Shown: positions 53,442 to 63,442 of the stretch, one piece after another
How positions within the stretch are numbered: position 1 is the first letter of the stretch
How the letters are laid out: every line of letters begins with the position of its first letter
From: Myxococcales bacterium
GTDB lineage: Bacteria > Myxococcota_A > Polyangia > Polyangiales > Houyiibacteriaceae
NCBI GenBank assembly: GCA_029861865.1
Contig: JAOTYL010000012.1
Coordinates: 62,001-126,000 of the forward strand
Length of the DNA stretch: 64,000 bases
Direction of reading: 5' to 3'
Translations under genes and position numbers: made by a program
The notes under the pieces: model-generated
The model's database searches: none
Seen by the model: the letters and a program-made list of their open reading frames with translations, nothing else
Told to the model about the DNA's origin: nothing

Positions 53442-54137
53442 ATGGGGGGCAAAGATGGAGCAACGTGGGCTTTGCTCACAGTAGTGTTGGCCACGTCGAG
53501 TGCGGTCGCGCAGGACTACTCGTACCCGACCCCTCCCCCTCAGCGTCAGCCCTACAGCACAGAGCCCGCATATCCCTCCCCACCGTCCGAGAAAACGAGC
53601 TCGCACCGTGGCTTCCAAGGTGGCTTCAACATCGGCGTACCCATCTGGCTCGATGTCGATAGAGATGTCGTTCGGCCAGGTGCCGACCTTCACTTCTTTG
53701 GTGGATACGACATCGGGTACGCGGTGTTCGGGCTGGACCTCGGCGCCATGTGGACACCCCTCGATTTGAACGAGATCACCGGCCTGCCAACCGGGGTCAG
53801 TCCAGGGCGCAGTCCGGTCACACGCCTTTACTTCGCCCCGGAAGTTCGGGTGCAGGTCCCCAACAAGAGCCCTATTCTTCCCTACGTCGGCATGACCTTC
53901 GACGTCAACTGGTGGCGCTTTCGCGAAACTGCGATCGGATGCAATTTTTGGTACTGCACACAGGTTGCCGTCTTTCGCTTCACGCCCGGCTTCACGGCGA
54001 AGGCAGGGGTCGCGTTTCGCGTGAAGCAGGGCGTCCACATCGATCTCGGCGTGAAGTACTCTTTGTCTGGCCCTGGTGATTTTTTTGTCCGAAGAGAACA
54101 GTGGGCAACCCCGTATCTCGGCGTTTTGGTCCGGTGA
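53442..54137 (+). CDS. outer-membrane beta-barrel protein
   Basis: A 231-residue secreted protein with a signal peptide cut after AVA (about residue 23), a Pro/Tyr-rich linker to about residue 52, and a barrel of about eight strands alternating aromatic and polar residues (LYFAPEVRVQVPNKSPILPYVGMTFDVNWWRF). It resembles OmpA-like or OmpW-like small barrels without the C-terminal peptidoglycan domain. An internal Cys pair (GCNFWYC) may form a disulfide loop. It is followed by an NlpE-like lipoprotein gene, 19 bases apart, perhaps one transcript. Substrate unknown. Confidence 0.72.
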   Translation: MGGKDGATWALLTVVLATSSAVAQDYSYPTPPPQRQPYSTEPAYPSPPSEKTSSHRGFQGGFNIGVPIWLDVDRDVVRPGADLHFFGGYDIGYAVFGLDLGAMWTPLDLNEITGLPTGVSPGRSPVTRLYFAPEVRVQVPNKSPILPYVGMTFDVNWWRFRETAIGCNFWYCTQVAVFRFTPGFTAKAGVAFRVKQGVHIDLGVKYSLSGPGDFFVRREQWATPYLGVLVR

Positions 54138-54156
54138 GCGCTCAGGAGACGACCCG

Positions 54157-54564
54157 ATGAAAAGACCGACTGAGATTGTGTTGTTGACCCTACTCGCGTT
54201 GGTGCTTGGGCTGACTGGGTGTAAGAAGGGGAAGGAAGTCGAAACCGCGGCCGACGCAGAACCGGGTCGCCCTCTCTCTCCTTCGGGCACGATGAGCCTG
54301 ACGGGGAACTACTCTCAAGTAGGCGCCATCGGGACATTCCAAGATTGTACGACCCGAGAGCAATGGCGGGTGGCACATGAAGGCGACAATGAGGCGCTCG
54401 AGAAGGCGTACCTCGACTCCAACGTGCCACTCGGGTCTCCGTTACTGGTAATCGTCGAAGGGGGGATCGATCTGCGGCCAAGCCTCGATGAACGTGGTCA
54501 GGAGACGGTGTTGATCGTGGCGCGATTCGTAGCGACCCGACCTGGCGAGGCCTGTCCGCATTAG
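54157..54564 (+). CDS. NlpE-like lipoprotein
   Basis: A 135-residue lipoprotein. ATG 54157 follows AGGAG and yields a signal with lipobox GLTGC (Cys22). The domain with IGTFQDCTTREQWRVAHEGDNEALEKAYL and GSPLLVIVEGGIDLRPSLDERG...LIVARFVA matches the OB-like/NlpE copper-homeostasis fold, in which the DC motif is typical. In E. coli NlpE senses envelope stress and copper. A copper exporter lies 4.5 kb away, but nothing links the two. Overlaps the desaturase stop by four bases, convergent. Confidence 0.72.
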   Translation: MKRPTEIVLLTLLALVLGLTGCKKGKEVETAADAEPGRPLSPSGTMSLTGNYSQVGAIGTFQDCTTREQWRVAHEGDNEALEKAYLDSNVPLGSPLLVIVEGGIDLRPSLDERGQETVLIVARFVATRPGEACPH

Positions 54565-55514
54565 GCGACCATCCTGCGGAAAACGCGGGCGTAACCCTTT
54601 TCGATGCAGGCGCCGTCGAGCATGCCGCGCTCCTCAAGCATCCGATGGAAGCGTTCGAGCTTGTACTGCGGGATCGTGATGACCAGATGGTGCTCCAAGT
54701 GGAAGCCAACGTTGTGTGGAGCAATGAAGAGTCGCTCCCACCAGCGGGTCAGAGTCGTGCGGGTGTTTCCGAATGGATCGCCAGGGTCTGGTGTCGGCAC
54801 GAGGGCGTGCTCGGCCATCGAACGCAGTCGAACCACCAATTTACCGGTGGTCATCCAAGCGCCAAACCACAGTAGATACAACATCGGGTGACCGAGTACC
54901 CACAGCAAACCAAAGAAGATGGCATTGGTGACGAGAGTGCCGATCACCGTTTTGATCATCCGCTCGCGGTTGAGGCGAAGGGGAAGTGTCCCCTTGTTGA
55001 CCTGTTCGCGGCGAATCACTTTGTAGGCGACATAGCTCGTTCCGATCAGCTGCTTCAAGCCCGTGAGTCCCAGCAAGTCGCGAAGCACTTTTCGAGTCAT
55101 GCTCATCTTCGAGACCGGAAAACCTTCCGCGAGGATGCGGTCGGGATCGGTATCGCCCCACGTCTTTCCGTGATGGTCGAGATGGTGCGAACGGTACATG
55201 TCGGCGCAGAGGTAGATCGGGTAAGCGGCGAGCCAGTTACCGACCCAGTCATTGAGCTTTCGGTTGTTGAAGAGAGTCCGGTGTGCAGCCTCGTGCATCA
55301 CGATGGCCAAGCCGAGCTGTCGGCCCCCGATCACGATGAGCGCGAAAACGACCGTAACGACGTTCGGATAGAAGGCGACCAAGGTCATGACGGTCGCGAT
55401 CATCCCGTAGTCGGTGATCAACATCCGCCAACCTTGCCAGTCACTGTGCCGACGAAGCTCGGCGACCTCTTCGTCGGTGAACACCTTCCGCCAGTCTGTA
55501 GTCGAGCTGCTCAT
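54561..55514 (-). CDS. fatty acid desaturase
   Basis: A 317-residue membrane di-iron desaturase. Histidine boxes HEAAH, HHLDHH and HLEHH (in GFHLEHHLVI) supply the iron ligands, spaced as in the acyl-lipid desaturases. Four membrane helices lie between. It introduces a cis double bond into fatty acyl chains, using reduced ferredoxin or cytochrome b5-like donors not in the window. Start at ATG 55514, 39 bases after the glnS stop on the same strand. Confidence 0.9.
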   Translation of the reverse strand: MSSSTTDWRKVFTDEEVAELRRHSDWQGWRMLITDYGMIATVMTLVAFYPNVVTVVFALIVIGGRQLGLAIVMHEAAHRTLFNNRKLNDWVGNWLAAYPIYLCADMYRSHHLDHHGKTWGDTDPDRILAEGFPVSKMSMTRKVLRDLLGLTGLKQLIGTSYVAYKVIRREQVNKGTLPLRLNRERMIKTVIGTLVTNAIFFGLLWVLGHPMLYLLWFGAWMTTGKLVVRLRSMAEHALVPTPDPGDPFGNTRTTLTRWWERLFIAPHNVGFHLEHHLVITIPQYKLERFHRMLEERGMLDGACIEKGYARVFRRMVA

Positions 55515-55553
55515 GCTGTTTCGTCTCGTGCGACATACAGATATCGTCGTCTG

Positions 55554-57260
55554 CTATGCCTTCTTCGCGAGCTTGGCCCACGAATCTTTGAGTTGGATCG
55601 TCCGGTTGTAGACCGGCCGTTCGAGTGTACTGTCAGGATCGACGACGAAATAGCCGAGACGCTCGAACTGCACTCGCTCTTCGGGTGCCCGCACCGCAAG
55701 GCCTGGCTCGAGCTTCGCGTCGTCGATGACTTCGAGTGACGTCGGGTTGATGCGTTTGGTGAAATCCGCGTCGTGTGCATCATCGAGAGGATTTTCTTCG
55801 TTGAAAAGCCGGTCATAGAGGCGCACCTCCCCGTCGACGGCATGGGCGGCGCTCACCCAGTGTATCGTCCCGCGCACTTTTCGCCCATCGGCGGCGTTTC
55901 CGCCTTTCGAAGCCGGATCCCACGTGCACCGGAGCTCGACGATATCGCCCGCGTCGTTCTTGACCACTCGATTACAAACCACCAAGGCCGCGTAGCGCAG
56001 GCGGACTTCCTTTCCTGGTGCGAGTCGAAACCATTTCTTCATCGGCTGTTCCATGAAGTCGTCGCGCTCTATGTAGACCTTGCGAGTCAGATGAAGCTTT
56101 CGCGAGCCAAAGCTCGGGTCGCTGGGGTTGTATGGTGCATCGAGCTCGATCTCTTCGCCGTCCGGGAAGTTTTCGATCACGAGCTTGAGCGGGCGCAGAA
56201 CGGCCATCGTTCGCGGGCTGGTCGCGTTCAAGTCCTCCCGAAGGGCATGCTCTAGAAGCCCGACGTCGACGATACCGTCCCGACGGGAAACCCCAATCCG
56301 TTCGGCAAAGCGCCGAAGAGCGGCCGGCGTGTAGCCGCGCCGTCGCATCCCCGCAATGGTTGGCATGCGAGGATCGTCCCAGCCGCTGACATGCCCCTGC
56401 TCGACGAGCCGCTTGAGCAATCTCTTGCTCATCACCGTGAAGGTCAGGTTCAGCCGCGCGAATTCGATCTGCCTCGGGATGGGATCGAAGTCGAAGTGTG
56501 ACACGAACCATTGGTAGAGGGGATTGTGGTGAGCAAACTCCAAAGTGCAGATCGAATGGGTGATTCCTTCGAACGCATCGGACATCGGATGCGCATAGTC
56601 GTACATTGGATAGATACACCAATCGTCTCCGGTGCGGTGATGGCTCACCTTTCGAATTCGATACATCAGAGGATCGCGGAGGTTTACGTCTTTAGACGCC
56701 ATGTCGATCTTGGCTCGAAGAACGTGCGCCCCCTCATCGAACTCTCCGCCGCGCATGCGCGAGAACAAGTCGAGATTCTCCTCGACGCTGCGCTCGCGGA
56801 ATGGGCCGTTGACACCAGGCTTGTAGAAATCGCCCCGGCCCGCGCGGATTTCCTCGAGGCTCTGACTGTCGACATAGGCCAAGCCACGCCGAATTAGATC
56901 TACCGCGCACTCGTAGAGCCGTTCGAAGTAATCCGACGCGAAGTACTCGTGGCTGCCCCAGTCAAAGCCGAGCCAGCGGACGTCCTCACGGATCGACTCG
57001 ACGTACTCGGTGTCTTCTGCTTCCGGATTGGTGTCATCGAAGCGCAAGTGGCAGCGCCCTCGATCCGAGATCTGGGCGGTCGTGAAGTTCAGGCAGATCG
57101 ACTTGGCGTGACCGATGTGGAGATAGCCGTTGGGCTCTGGAGGGAAACGCGTCACGATGACGCCCCCGTACATCCCCTCTTGAGCTTCTCTCTTGACCAA
57201 TTCGTGGATGAAGTTGGGCGCGTTTTCTTGGCTCGCCGCGTTGTCCTTCGGGGCCTTCAT
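55554..57260 (-). CDS. glnS: glutaminyl-tRNA synthetase
   Basis: A 568-residue class I synthetase charging tRNA-Gln directly. ATG 57260 begins MKAPKDNAASQENAPNFIHELVKR; the longer frame to 57392 has no GlnRS sequence. The HIGH motif region VTRFPPEPNGYLHIGHAKS and the KMSKS-equivalent VMSKRLL are intact, with LRFDDTNPEAED between. The C-terminal anticodon-binding beta barrels end with RTIQLKDSWAKLAKKA. Housekeeping gene. Its presence means Gln-tRNA does not depend solely on the transamidation route. Confidence 0.95.
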   Translation of the reverse strand: MKAPKDNAASQENAPNFIHELVKREAQEGMYGGVIVTRFPPEPNGYLHIGHAKSICLNFTTAQISDRGRCHLRFDDTNPEAEDTEYVESIREDVRWLGFDWGSHEYFASDYFERLYECAVDLIRRGLAYVDSQSLEEIRAGRGDFYKPGVNGPFRERSVEENLDLFSRMRGGEFDEGAHVLRAKIDMASKDVNLRDPLMYRIRKVSHHRTGDDWCIYPMYDYAHPMSDAFEGITHSICTLEFAHHNPLYQWFVSHFDFDPIPRQIEFARLNLTFTVMSKRLLKRLVEQGHVSGWDDPRMPTIAGMRRRGYTPAALRRFAERIGVSRRDGIVDVGLLEHALREDLNATSPRTMAVLRPLKLVIENFPDGEEIELDAPYNPSDPSFGSRKLHLTRKVYIERDDFMEQPMKKWFRLAPGKEVRLRYAALVVCNRVVKNDAGDIVELRCTWDPASKGGNAADGRKVRGTIHWVSAAHAVDGEVRLYDRLFNEENPLDDAHDADFTKRINPTSLEVIDDAKLEPGLAVRAPEERVQFERLGYFVVDPDSTLERPVYNRTIQLKDSWAKLAKKA

Positions 57261-57302
57261 AGCGGTGGTGTAGCGCGTCTGGTGCAGGTATGCTCGCCCG
57301 AC

Positions 57303-57530
57303 ATGTCGGGGGACTACTACTGCGCCCACTGCGAGTATGAGTTCGTCGTCGGCGATGGAAGCGAGCAGCCACCGTGCCCGAAGTGCGGACAAACCGAGTC
57401 CGTTCGGTCGGTGGACACCTTCGGCTTGGTTAGGACCATCTGGCGTCAGTGGCTGGTGGCCTTCGTGATTCTTTTTCTCGCGGGAGTCGGCTTCATGCTG
57501 TACCAGTGGACACTCGGCAGCCCGTCCTAA
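57303..57530 (+). CDS. small zinc-ribbon membrane protein
   Basis: A 75-residue protein starting at ATG 57303. The N-terminal half has a CAHC...CPKC zinc ribbon (Cys7, Cys10, Cys25, Cys28); a single hydrophobic helix follows at about 50-69 (WLVAFVILFLAGVGFMLY). It lies divergent from glnS with 42 bases between. No function known. It would be membrane-anchored with the ribbon in the cytosol. Confidence 0.75.
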   Translation: MSGDYYCAHCEYEFVVGDGSEQPPCPKCGQTESVRSVDTFGLVRTIWRQWLVAFVILFLAGVGFMLYQWTLGSPS

Positions 57531-57561
57531 CCAGCTCCGAACGTTGCGTCGATGCCGTGCC

Positions 57562-58980
57562 TCAAGCTGCGCGGACGCTTGAGCTCTCCGTACCTAGTCG
57601 CACTGGGGCCCCTTCACGGAAACGCACCTTCATCGGCATACCTCGTTCCCCAGGGTTCAACGAGATCTCGGGAAGCATGTCGGGCACGAAGCCATCGAGA
57701 ATATTGATCTCGACGTTTTGAAGCAGTGTCCCGAGGATGATCCGCATTTCCATCATGGCGAACTGCTTGCCGAGACACACGCGGGGCCCCGCGGCGAATG
57801 GCACGTATGCCCCCCTTGGGAGCGCGCGCTCGAACTCACGTGTCCAACGCTCAGGTCGAAAGCCTTCGGGGTCGTCGAAGTACTTTGCATTACGGCCAGT
57901 GGCCAAGGGACTGATCGCCAGGATGGAGCCCTTTGGAAAGAAGTAGCCTCCCAGACGCAAATCCTCGCCAGCCTCACGTCCGTAGATCCATACGGCCGGC
58001 ATTCGCCGGAGAGATTCTTTGACGCACTTTTCGAGGTAGGGAAGCTTGGTGAGATCCTCGACAACGATCGGCTCGCCGTCGAGGGCTTGGTCGATCTCCT
58101 GTTGGGCCTTGGCAACCTTGTCGAGGTTGGTCGCCATGAGATACCAAGCCCAGGTCAAAGTGTGCGCCGTGGTCTCATGGCCGGCAAAGATCAGGGTCAT
58201 CAGCTCGTCGCGAAGCTGTTTGTCCGACATACCACCCTCTTCGTCGGTGGCGAACACCATGTGCGACATGAGGTCGCCGCGGTCTCTCATGTCGCGGCGC
58301 CGTGCAGCGATGAGTCGGGCGATGACGCCATCCATGGCATCGAGTGCCTTGACCATGCGGCGGTTGCGCTTCGAGGGCCACCACCGCGGCACTGGAATCG
58401 GAGTTTGCGCGTGATCGATCAGCGCCTCGACGATGTGTTCCATTGCGTCGTGAACGGTCTTTGAATCGTGTGCGAGGTCCGTGTCGAACAGAGTCTTTGC
58501 CACGACTCGCAGAGTCAGCGCTACCATCTCTTTCCGAAAGTCGCGTTGTTCACCCTCTACCCACCCGCGGACCATGTCGCGTGTGTACTCGGCCATGGTG
58601 GGGGCGTAAGCATCGACTCGACGCTTGTGAAAGCCTGGCATGATCAACTTGTGCTGGCGCCTCCATGATTCGCCATCATTGGGGACCAAGCCGTTCCCGA
58701 GAAACGGCTTCCACATCTGCTTGACCACCTTGGGCTTGCGAATGTGCTTGGCGTGGGTGACGTTGATCGCGTTGATCACCTCGGGATCGCGGATGAAGTA
58801 GGACTGGCCCGTCAACACTCGGGTAACGAACACGTCACCGTATTTCTCGTGGGCCTCGAGGAGGAACTCGGCCGGATTCCGTTGAAAGTCGAAGGTTCCG
58901 CCCCAAAGCCAGTGCCCCTCGTGGCGCGGGATCGGTTTGGGAGGCATCGAATCCTCCATGCTTTCCAGGCCCTTGGTCAT
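57562..58980 (-). CDS. cytochrome P450
   Basis: A 472-residue P450. The I-helix motif AGHETTAH (O2 activation), the K-helix ESLRR (ExxR) and the haem loop FAAGPRVCLGKQFA with the Cys thiolate are intact. Length and the GMPMKVRFREG end resemble the CYP102/CYP110-like or fatty-acid/terpene hydroxylating classes. It would hydroxylate a hydrophobic substrate using a separate ferredoxin and reductase, which are not in this window. The start at 58980 is followed upstream by a palindrome (58988-59003), so it may be repressor-controlled. Confidence 0.93.
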   Translation of the reverse strand: MTKGLESMEDSMPPKPIPRHEGHWLWGGTFDFQRNPAEFLLEAHEKYGDVFVTRVLTGQSYFIRDPEVINAINVTHAKHIRKPKVVKQMWKPFLGNGLVPNDGESWRRQHKLIMPGFHKRRVDAYAPTMAEYTRDMVRGWVEGEQRDFRKEMVALTLRVVAKTLFDTDLAHDSKTVHDAMEHIVEALIDHAQTPIPVPRWWPSKRNRRMVKALDAMDGVIARLIAARRRDMRDRGDLMSHMVFATDEEGGMSDKQLRDELMTLIFAGHETTAHTLTWAWYLMATNLDKVAKAQQEIDQALDGEPIVVEDLTKLPYLEKCVKESLRRMPAVWIYGREAGEDLRLGGYFFPKGSILAISPLATGRNAKYFDDPEGFRPERWTREFERALPRGAYVPFAAGPRVCLGKQFAMMEMRIILGTLLQNVEINILDGFVPDMLPEISLNPGERGMPMKVRFREGAPVRLGTESSSVRAA

Positions 58981-58987
58981 TATTTAA

Positions 58988-59003
58988 CTAAGTGTAAACT
59001 TAG
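58988..59003. promoter_or_regulatory. 16-bp palindrome upstream of P450, putative operator
   Basis: CTAAGT-GTAA-ACTTAG, eight bases upstream of the P450 start. Related half sites (CTAAGTTAAC, TTTGTAAC) recur at 59024-59042. The A/T-rich patch stands out in GC-rich DNA and is a good candidate repressor site, regulator unknown. Confidence 0.6.
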
Positions 59004-59066
59004 CTCGGGACCTCGAGCAAGCCCTAAGTTAACTATTTGTAACCTCCGGCGCGCCGGTGGCCAGAG

Positions 59067-61208
59067 CTAAACCTTGGCGCGTCGCAAGCGGAGTGAATTG
59101 GAGATCACCGACACCGAGCTGAAGCTCATCGCGGCTGCAGCGATCATCGGATTGAGAAGCAGGCCGAAGACTGGATAAAAGACGCCAGCGGCAATGGGAA
59201 TCCCAAGTGCATTGTAGACGAAGGCGAAGAACAGATTCTGACGGATGTTCTTCATCGTGGCTGCGCTGAGCCTTCGGGCGCGCACGATGCCGCGAAGATC
59301 CCCTTTGACGAGAGTGACCCCGGCGCTTTCCATCGCGACGTCGGTGCCCGTGCCCATTGCGATTCCGACGTGTGCCTGAGCCAGAGCGGGAGCATCGTTG
59401 ACGCCATCGCCCGCCATCGCCACGACGTGCCCCTCCTCTTGCATTTGCTTCACGACCTCTGCTTTTCGGTCGGGAAGCACGTCTGCAACGACTTCGTCTA
59501 TAGACAGCTTAGCGGCGACGGCTTCGGCGGTTATTACGTTGTCGCCGGTGAGCATGACGATGCGGATACCGGCCTCGTGAAGTGCCGCGATCGCTTCGGG
59601 GGTGCTCTTCTTGATCGGGTCCGCCACGCCGAGGGTTCCAGCAGCCTTACCATCGACTGCGACGAACATCGCCGTCTGACCATCGCCCCGCGCGACGCTG
59701 GCATCGGGCAGCAATGGCGTGACATCGATCCGATGGTCCTCGAGCAACGCGCGATTTCCGAGGACTACGTGACGACCGCGCACGCGGCCTTTCACCCCCT
59801 TCCCAGTCAAAGATTCGAATTGCTCGACCGATTCAAGCGTTGCACCTCGTTGCATCGCGCCGGTGACAATTGCCTCGGCCAATGGATGCTCGCTCGCCCG
59901 CTCGAGGCTCCCAGCGAGGCTTAGTAAGGTGGTTTCGTCGATGTCGCCAATCGCTTTCGTGGTGACGAGCGCCGGCTTTCCCTCGGTGAGCGTGCCTGTC
60001 TTGTCGACGACGAGCGTGTCGACCTGTCGCATGACCTCGATCGCCTCGGCGTTCTTGAAAAGCACCCCGACAGACGCTCCCTTGCCTGTGGCAACCATGA
60101 TCGACATCGGTGTAGCGAGACCGAGCGCGCAGGGGCAAGCGATGATCAGAACGGCAACCGAGCTTACGAGGGCGTGCGCCATCTTGGGATCCGGGCCAAC
60201 GATGCTCCACACGACGAAAGTCAGCACGGCGGCAGCGATCACGGCAGGAACGAAGTAACCAGCGACGACGTCGGCGAGCTTTTGGATCGGAGCCCGACTC
60301 CGCTGCGCCTCGGCCACCATCGCCACGATCCTGGAGAGCAAGGTGTCCGCGCCGACCGCTTCTGCCCGCATCAGGAATGTGCCAGTCCCGTTGACGGTCG
60401 CGCCGATGACCGTGTCTTTCGGTCCCTTCGAAACCGGCACCGGCTCCCCGCTCACCATCGATTCGTCGATCAAGCTCGTCCCTTCGAGCACGATGCCGTC
60501 CACGGGCACTTTTTCTCCCGGGCGGACACGGAGACGGTCTCCGACCTCAACCACCTCGAGCGGCACATCCTCCTCGAAACCTTCGGCAGAGACGCGCCGG
60601 GCGGTCTTGGACGCCAAGCCCAGCAACTCTTTGATCGCCGCTCCGGTACGACTTCGCGCGCGAAGCTCGAGCACCTGCCCGAGCAAGACCAACGTGACGA
60701 TCGTGGCGGCGGCCTCGAAATAGACCGCAACCTCGCCAGACTCGTGCCGAAACGACGAAGGGAAGATCTCCGGGACAATTGCCGCAACGACGCTGTATCC
60801 GTACGCGGCTCCCACGCCAAGGCCAATCAGCGTCCACATGTTGAGATGACGGTTTCGTAGCGAGTTGACGAACCGTACGTAGAAAGGCCAAGCGGACCAG
60901 AGGCACACCGGTGTGGCTAGCGCCAGCTCGACCCATACGCGGTTGCGCGCGCCGATGAGGCTCGAGATCGGATGCCCCGGCAGCATGTCACCCATGGCGA
61001 TGATGAGGAGAGGGACCGTCACCGCGACGGAAATCCAGAAGCGACGGGTCATGTTCCGGAGCTCGGGATTGGCGTCTTGGTCCTCCTCGAGACTCAACGT
61101 CCGGGGCTCGAGCGCCATCCCGCACTTCGGGCAATTGCCTGGCGCGCTCCTCACCACCTCCGGGTGCATCGGACACACCCATTGTCTACTTCCGCCGAGG
61201 ACTTCCAT
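59067..61208 (-). CDS. heavy-metal (copper) P1B-type ATPase
   Basis: A 713-residue copper-type transporter. ATG 61208 gives [35 protein letters not shown], a HMBD metal-binding motif with two Cys-containing clusters, in place of the usual MXCXXC domain. The ATPase motifs are intact: CPC in [14 protein letters not shown] in [22 protein letters not shown] and [10 protein letters not shown]. It pumps Cu+ (or possibly another soft metal) out of the cytoplasm. The NlpE-like lipoprotein lies about 5 kb away. Metal specificity is inferred from the CPC and HMBD motifs. Confidence 0.92.
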   Translation of the reverse strand: MEVLGGSRQWVCPMHPEVVRSAPGNCPKCGMALEPRTLSLEEDQDANPELRNMTRRFWISVAVTVPLLIIAMGDMLPGHPISSLIGARNRVWVELALATPVCLWSAWPFYVRFVNSLRNRHLNMWTLIGLGVGAAYGYSVVAAIVPEIFPSSFRHESGEVAVYFEAAATIVTLVLLGQVLELRARSRTGAAIKELLGLASKTARRVSAEGFEEDVPLEVVEVGDRLRVRPGEKVPVDGIVLEGTSLIDESMVSGEPVPVSKGPKDTVIGATVNGTGTFLMRAEAVGADTLLSRIVAMVAEAQRSRAPIQKLADVVAGYFVPAVIAAAVLTFVVWSIVGPDPKMAHALVSSVAVLIIACPCALGLATPMSIMVATGKGASVGVLFKNAEAIEVMRQVDTLVVDKTGTLTEGKPALVTTKAIGDIDETTLLSLAGSLERASEHPLAEAIVTGAMQRGATLESVEQFESLTGKGVKGRVRGRHVVLGNRALLEDHRIDVTPLLPDASVARGDGQTAMFVAVDGKAAGTLGVADPIKKSTPEAIAALHEAGIRIVMLTGDNVITAEAVAAKLSIDEVVADVLPDRKAEVVKQMQEEGHVVAMAGDGVNDAPALAQAHVGIAMGTGTDVAMESAGVTLVKGDLRGIVRARRLSAATMKNIRQNLFFAFVYNALGIPIAAGVFYPVFGLLLNPMIAAAAMSFSSVSVISNSLRLRRAKV

Positions 61209-61265
61209 CGATGCGTGACCGCGTGCAGAGGATATCACGCTACCCCTGTTTCGCCCTGACCACGC

Positions 61266-61739
61266 TTAGTAACCGCCACCGCGTCTAAATCGCTTCCATG
61301 CAGCACACGGAGTTTGATACCGCTTGTCGATGTATTGAAGCCCCCAGGCGATCTGCGGCCACGGATTGCGACGGTAGTCGACCCCGTAGGTCTCGCCCCA
61401 TCTGGCCATTTTGTTGCAAGGGTAGGATTGCGGGATGCCGCACGCGCCCGTGCGCTTGTTCACTGCACGGTGATTCCAATGGCTCTCCTTTTGCCAAAGG
61501 TCATTGAGACACCGTAGTTCGCTCGAGCCGTTCCACTGCGGGTAGTTCTTGCGGATCAGGTAGCGAGCCAGCTCTTTGTTTTGCTCGGGTGTGTTGTTTG
61601 CGGCATCGCCTGGATTGCGAGCCCGGCTTTCGTTGACGGCACTCGTGGAAGCGTGATCTTTCGCTCCACTGCGATTGCACCCGATCACTGCCATGAGCGC
61701 GATCACGATTGCGTAGTTCGGTCCCATCCAGCGGATCAC
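61266..61739 (-). CDS. SLT/APF-like lytic transglycosylase lipoprotein
   Basis: A 157-residue lipoprotein: signal with lipobox AVIGC (Cys21), a short linker, then a small lysozyme-like domain. LNDLWQKESHWNHRAVNKRTGACGIPQSYPCNKM carries the catalytic Glu and the typical turn after it; NPWPQIAWGLQYIDKRYQTPCAAWK closes the fold. Such proteins cut peptidoglycan glycan strands at the envelope. An extra pair of Cys may disulfide-bond. It lies 27 bases downstream of the P-type ATPase start on the same strand. Confidence 0.8.
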   Translation of the reverse strand: MIRWMGPNYAIVIALMAVIGCNRSGAKDHASTSAVNESRARNPGDAANNTPEQNKELARYLIRKNYPQWNGSSELRCLNDLWQKESHWNHRAVNKRTGACGIPQSYPCNKMARWGETYGVDYRRNPWPQIAWGLQYIDKRYQTPCAAWKRFRRGGGY

Positions 61740-61784
61740 TCTACGCCACGATCACCGCGACATGCAGGTTTTTGAACCCCGGCG

Positions 61785-63050
61785 CTAGATGTGAAGGTCC
61801 TCGACCAACCATCGAGCGGGATCGGCGAAACGTTCGCGGGTGAGCGCAGTAATTGCGCCGGACGGACTGCCAAGATCGATCCATTCCGCCATGGCGGTCG
61901 CTATTCCGTAGCTCTGCATCACGCCTCGTCCAGTAAACGAATGGGCCTCGAAGAGGTTGGTGAAACCGCGCACCGGTCCTGCGATCCCACTGCGATCCGG
62001 AGTGACCGCATACAGCCCGGACCAACCGCGCACGTGCTTGCAACGCTCGAAAACCGACGAGCATTGAACCAGACGAGGCCAAACGTGCTCCATGAAGAAC
62101 CCCTCACCGTCGTAGCTGAAATCGAACCCCGGCGCTTCTTCCGGAATCGAGTAGCCGGCGAGGATGTCCTTGCCTTCCGGATGGAAGTAGAGGTCGCTCG
62201 GGTCGACCACCATCCCCATCGAGAGTAGCTCTCCAATGCGCTGCGCATCCTCGTGTTGGACGCTGACCATGCAAATCTGCCTTCGCGTCGGCTCTGTGAC
62301 GTCGCTGACGCCGATTTTCGCGGAAAAAACCGGCGACCATGCGCCCAGGCAGTTCACGACAACATCGCACTCGATGCGTTCGTGCGCTGCAGTCCGATCT
62401 GGCGGCACCACGTGAGTCGTCAGGATGTCTCGAATCGTTCCTTCCCGGTCTGTCGGATCACGCCCGATGATCTCCAGCACTTCCACCCAAGTTACGCGAC
62501 GCTTCGAGTCAGCCTGGCGCGTTGTGCTGACGCCGATCACGTAGTGCCGGTTCAGAAATCGAACCCCGAGGGATTCGGCCTCGCGCCGGTACCATTGTCG
62601 AACCGCGTTGGGGTTCACGAGCCCGTCGCGTGGCGAAAACGTAGCTCCCACCAGGCGCGCCGGATCGGGATCGAGAGTCCGGAAGCGCTCGACGACATCA
62701 GAGGGCGTCAAGAGCTCGACCCCCAAGCCGAAGTCGTTCTGCAGCTCGAGCTTCTCCTTTGCAATCTCGAAGAGCATCTGCTCCCCGTAAAGCCAGAGGT
62801 AGCCCCGTTCGCGGAACGAGAACGCATCGGCATGCTCACGAAAGAACTCGAGCGTGGCCGCGCACGTTTCCACATTGACGGGCTGCCACCAGGTAGCGCG
62901 GGCTCCGCCGGCGTTCAGCTCGGACGAGGCGTAAAGCCCTGTGAGGTCGAGGTCCACCACGGTCACATCCGACACTCCGCGCGCGGCGAGGGCCCACGCA
63001 ACCGCCGAGCCGATGATTCCTCCTCCGGCGATGAGAACGTTGGTCTTCAT
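61785..63050 (-). CDS. DAO-family FAD-dependent oxidoreductase
   Basis: A 421-residue glycine/D-amino-acid oxidase-family flavoprotein. The dinucleotide fold starts NVLIAGGGIIGSAVAWALAARGVSDVTVVD at residue 3. GLYAVTPDRSGIAGPV and the ending SFTGRGVMQSYGIATAMAEWI are typical of DAO enzymes and sarcosine or proline-like oxidases. It oxidises an amine or amino acid, giving H2O2 or passing electrons to a quinone. The pterin dehydratase gene is 12 bases upstream. Confidence 0.88.
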   Translation of the reverse strand: MKTNVLIAGGGIIGSAVAWALAARGVSDVTVVDLDLTGLYASSELNAGGARATWWQPVNVETCAATLEFFREHADAFSFRERGYLWLYGEQMLFEIAKEKLELQNDFGLGVELLTPSDVVERFRTLDPDPARLVGATFSPRDGLVNPNAVRQWYRREAESLGVRFLNRHYVIGVSTTRQADSKRRVTWVEVLEIIGRDPTDREGTIRDILTTHVVPPDRTAAHERIECDVVVNCLGAWSPVFSAKIGVSDVTEPTRRQICMVSVQHEDAQRIGELLSMGMVVDPSDLYFHPEGKDILAGYSIPEEAPGFDFSYDGEGFFMEHVWPRLVQCSSVFERCKHVRGWSGLYAVTPDRSGIAGPVRGFTNLFEAHSFTGRGVMQSYGIATAMAEWIDLGSPSGAITALTRERFADPARWLVEDLHI

Positions 63051-63062
63051 CGCGCGAGCATA

Positions 63063-63350
63063 TCAATCGAGCCGATTGAGCTCGTCCATTTTGGCGGCGA
63101 GCTTCATGTCGGCCTCGGTAAGCCCACCGGCATCGTGGGTGGTGAGCTCGACCTCGACGGTCGCCCATACGTTCCGCCATTCCGGATGGTGATTCATCCT
63201 CTCGGCTATGAGCGCAACACCCGTCATCCAGGCAAACGCCTCGACGAAGTCCTTGAAGCGATACTTGCGTAGGATGCGGTCCGTGCCGAGCTCCCAACCG
63301 GGGAGAGCTTTCATGTGCTCGGCGATTTGGGCTTCGGTCAGCTTCTTCAT
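63063..63350 (-). CDS. phhB: 4a-hydroxytetrahydrobiopterin dehydratase
   Basis: A 95-residue pterin-4a-carbinolamine dehydratase. The active-site block [34 protein letters not shown] is complete. It recycles tetrahydrobiopterin-4a-carbinolamine for aromatic amino-acid hydroxylases. No hydroxylase gene is visible in the window. Start [12 protein letters not shown]; located 12 bases upstream of the DAO-family gene. Confidence 0.94.
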   Translation of the reverse strand: MKKLTEAQIAEHMKALPGWELGTDRILRKYRFKDFVEAFAWMTGVALIAERMNHHPEWRNVWATVEVELTTHDAGGLTEADMKLAAKMDELNRLD

Positions 63351-63442
63351 TGTCGACCCTTTGCGAGCTGATGAAGTCTAGTCACAACGGCTGATAGATG
63401 AAAGCAGGTTCCGCTACGACGTCGGTTTGGCCGCAGCCCCGC

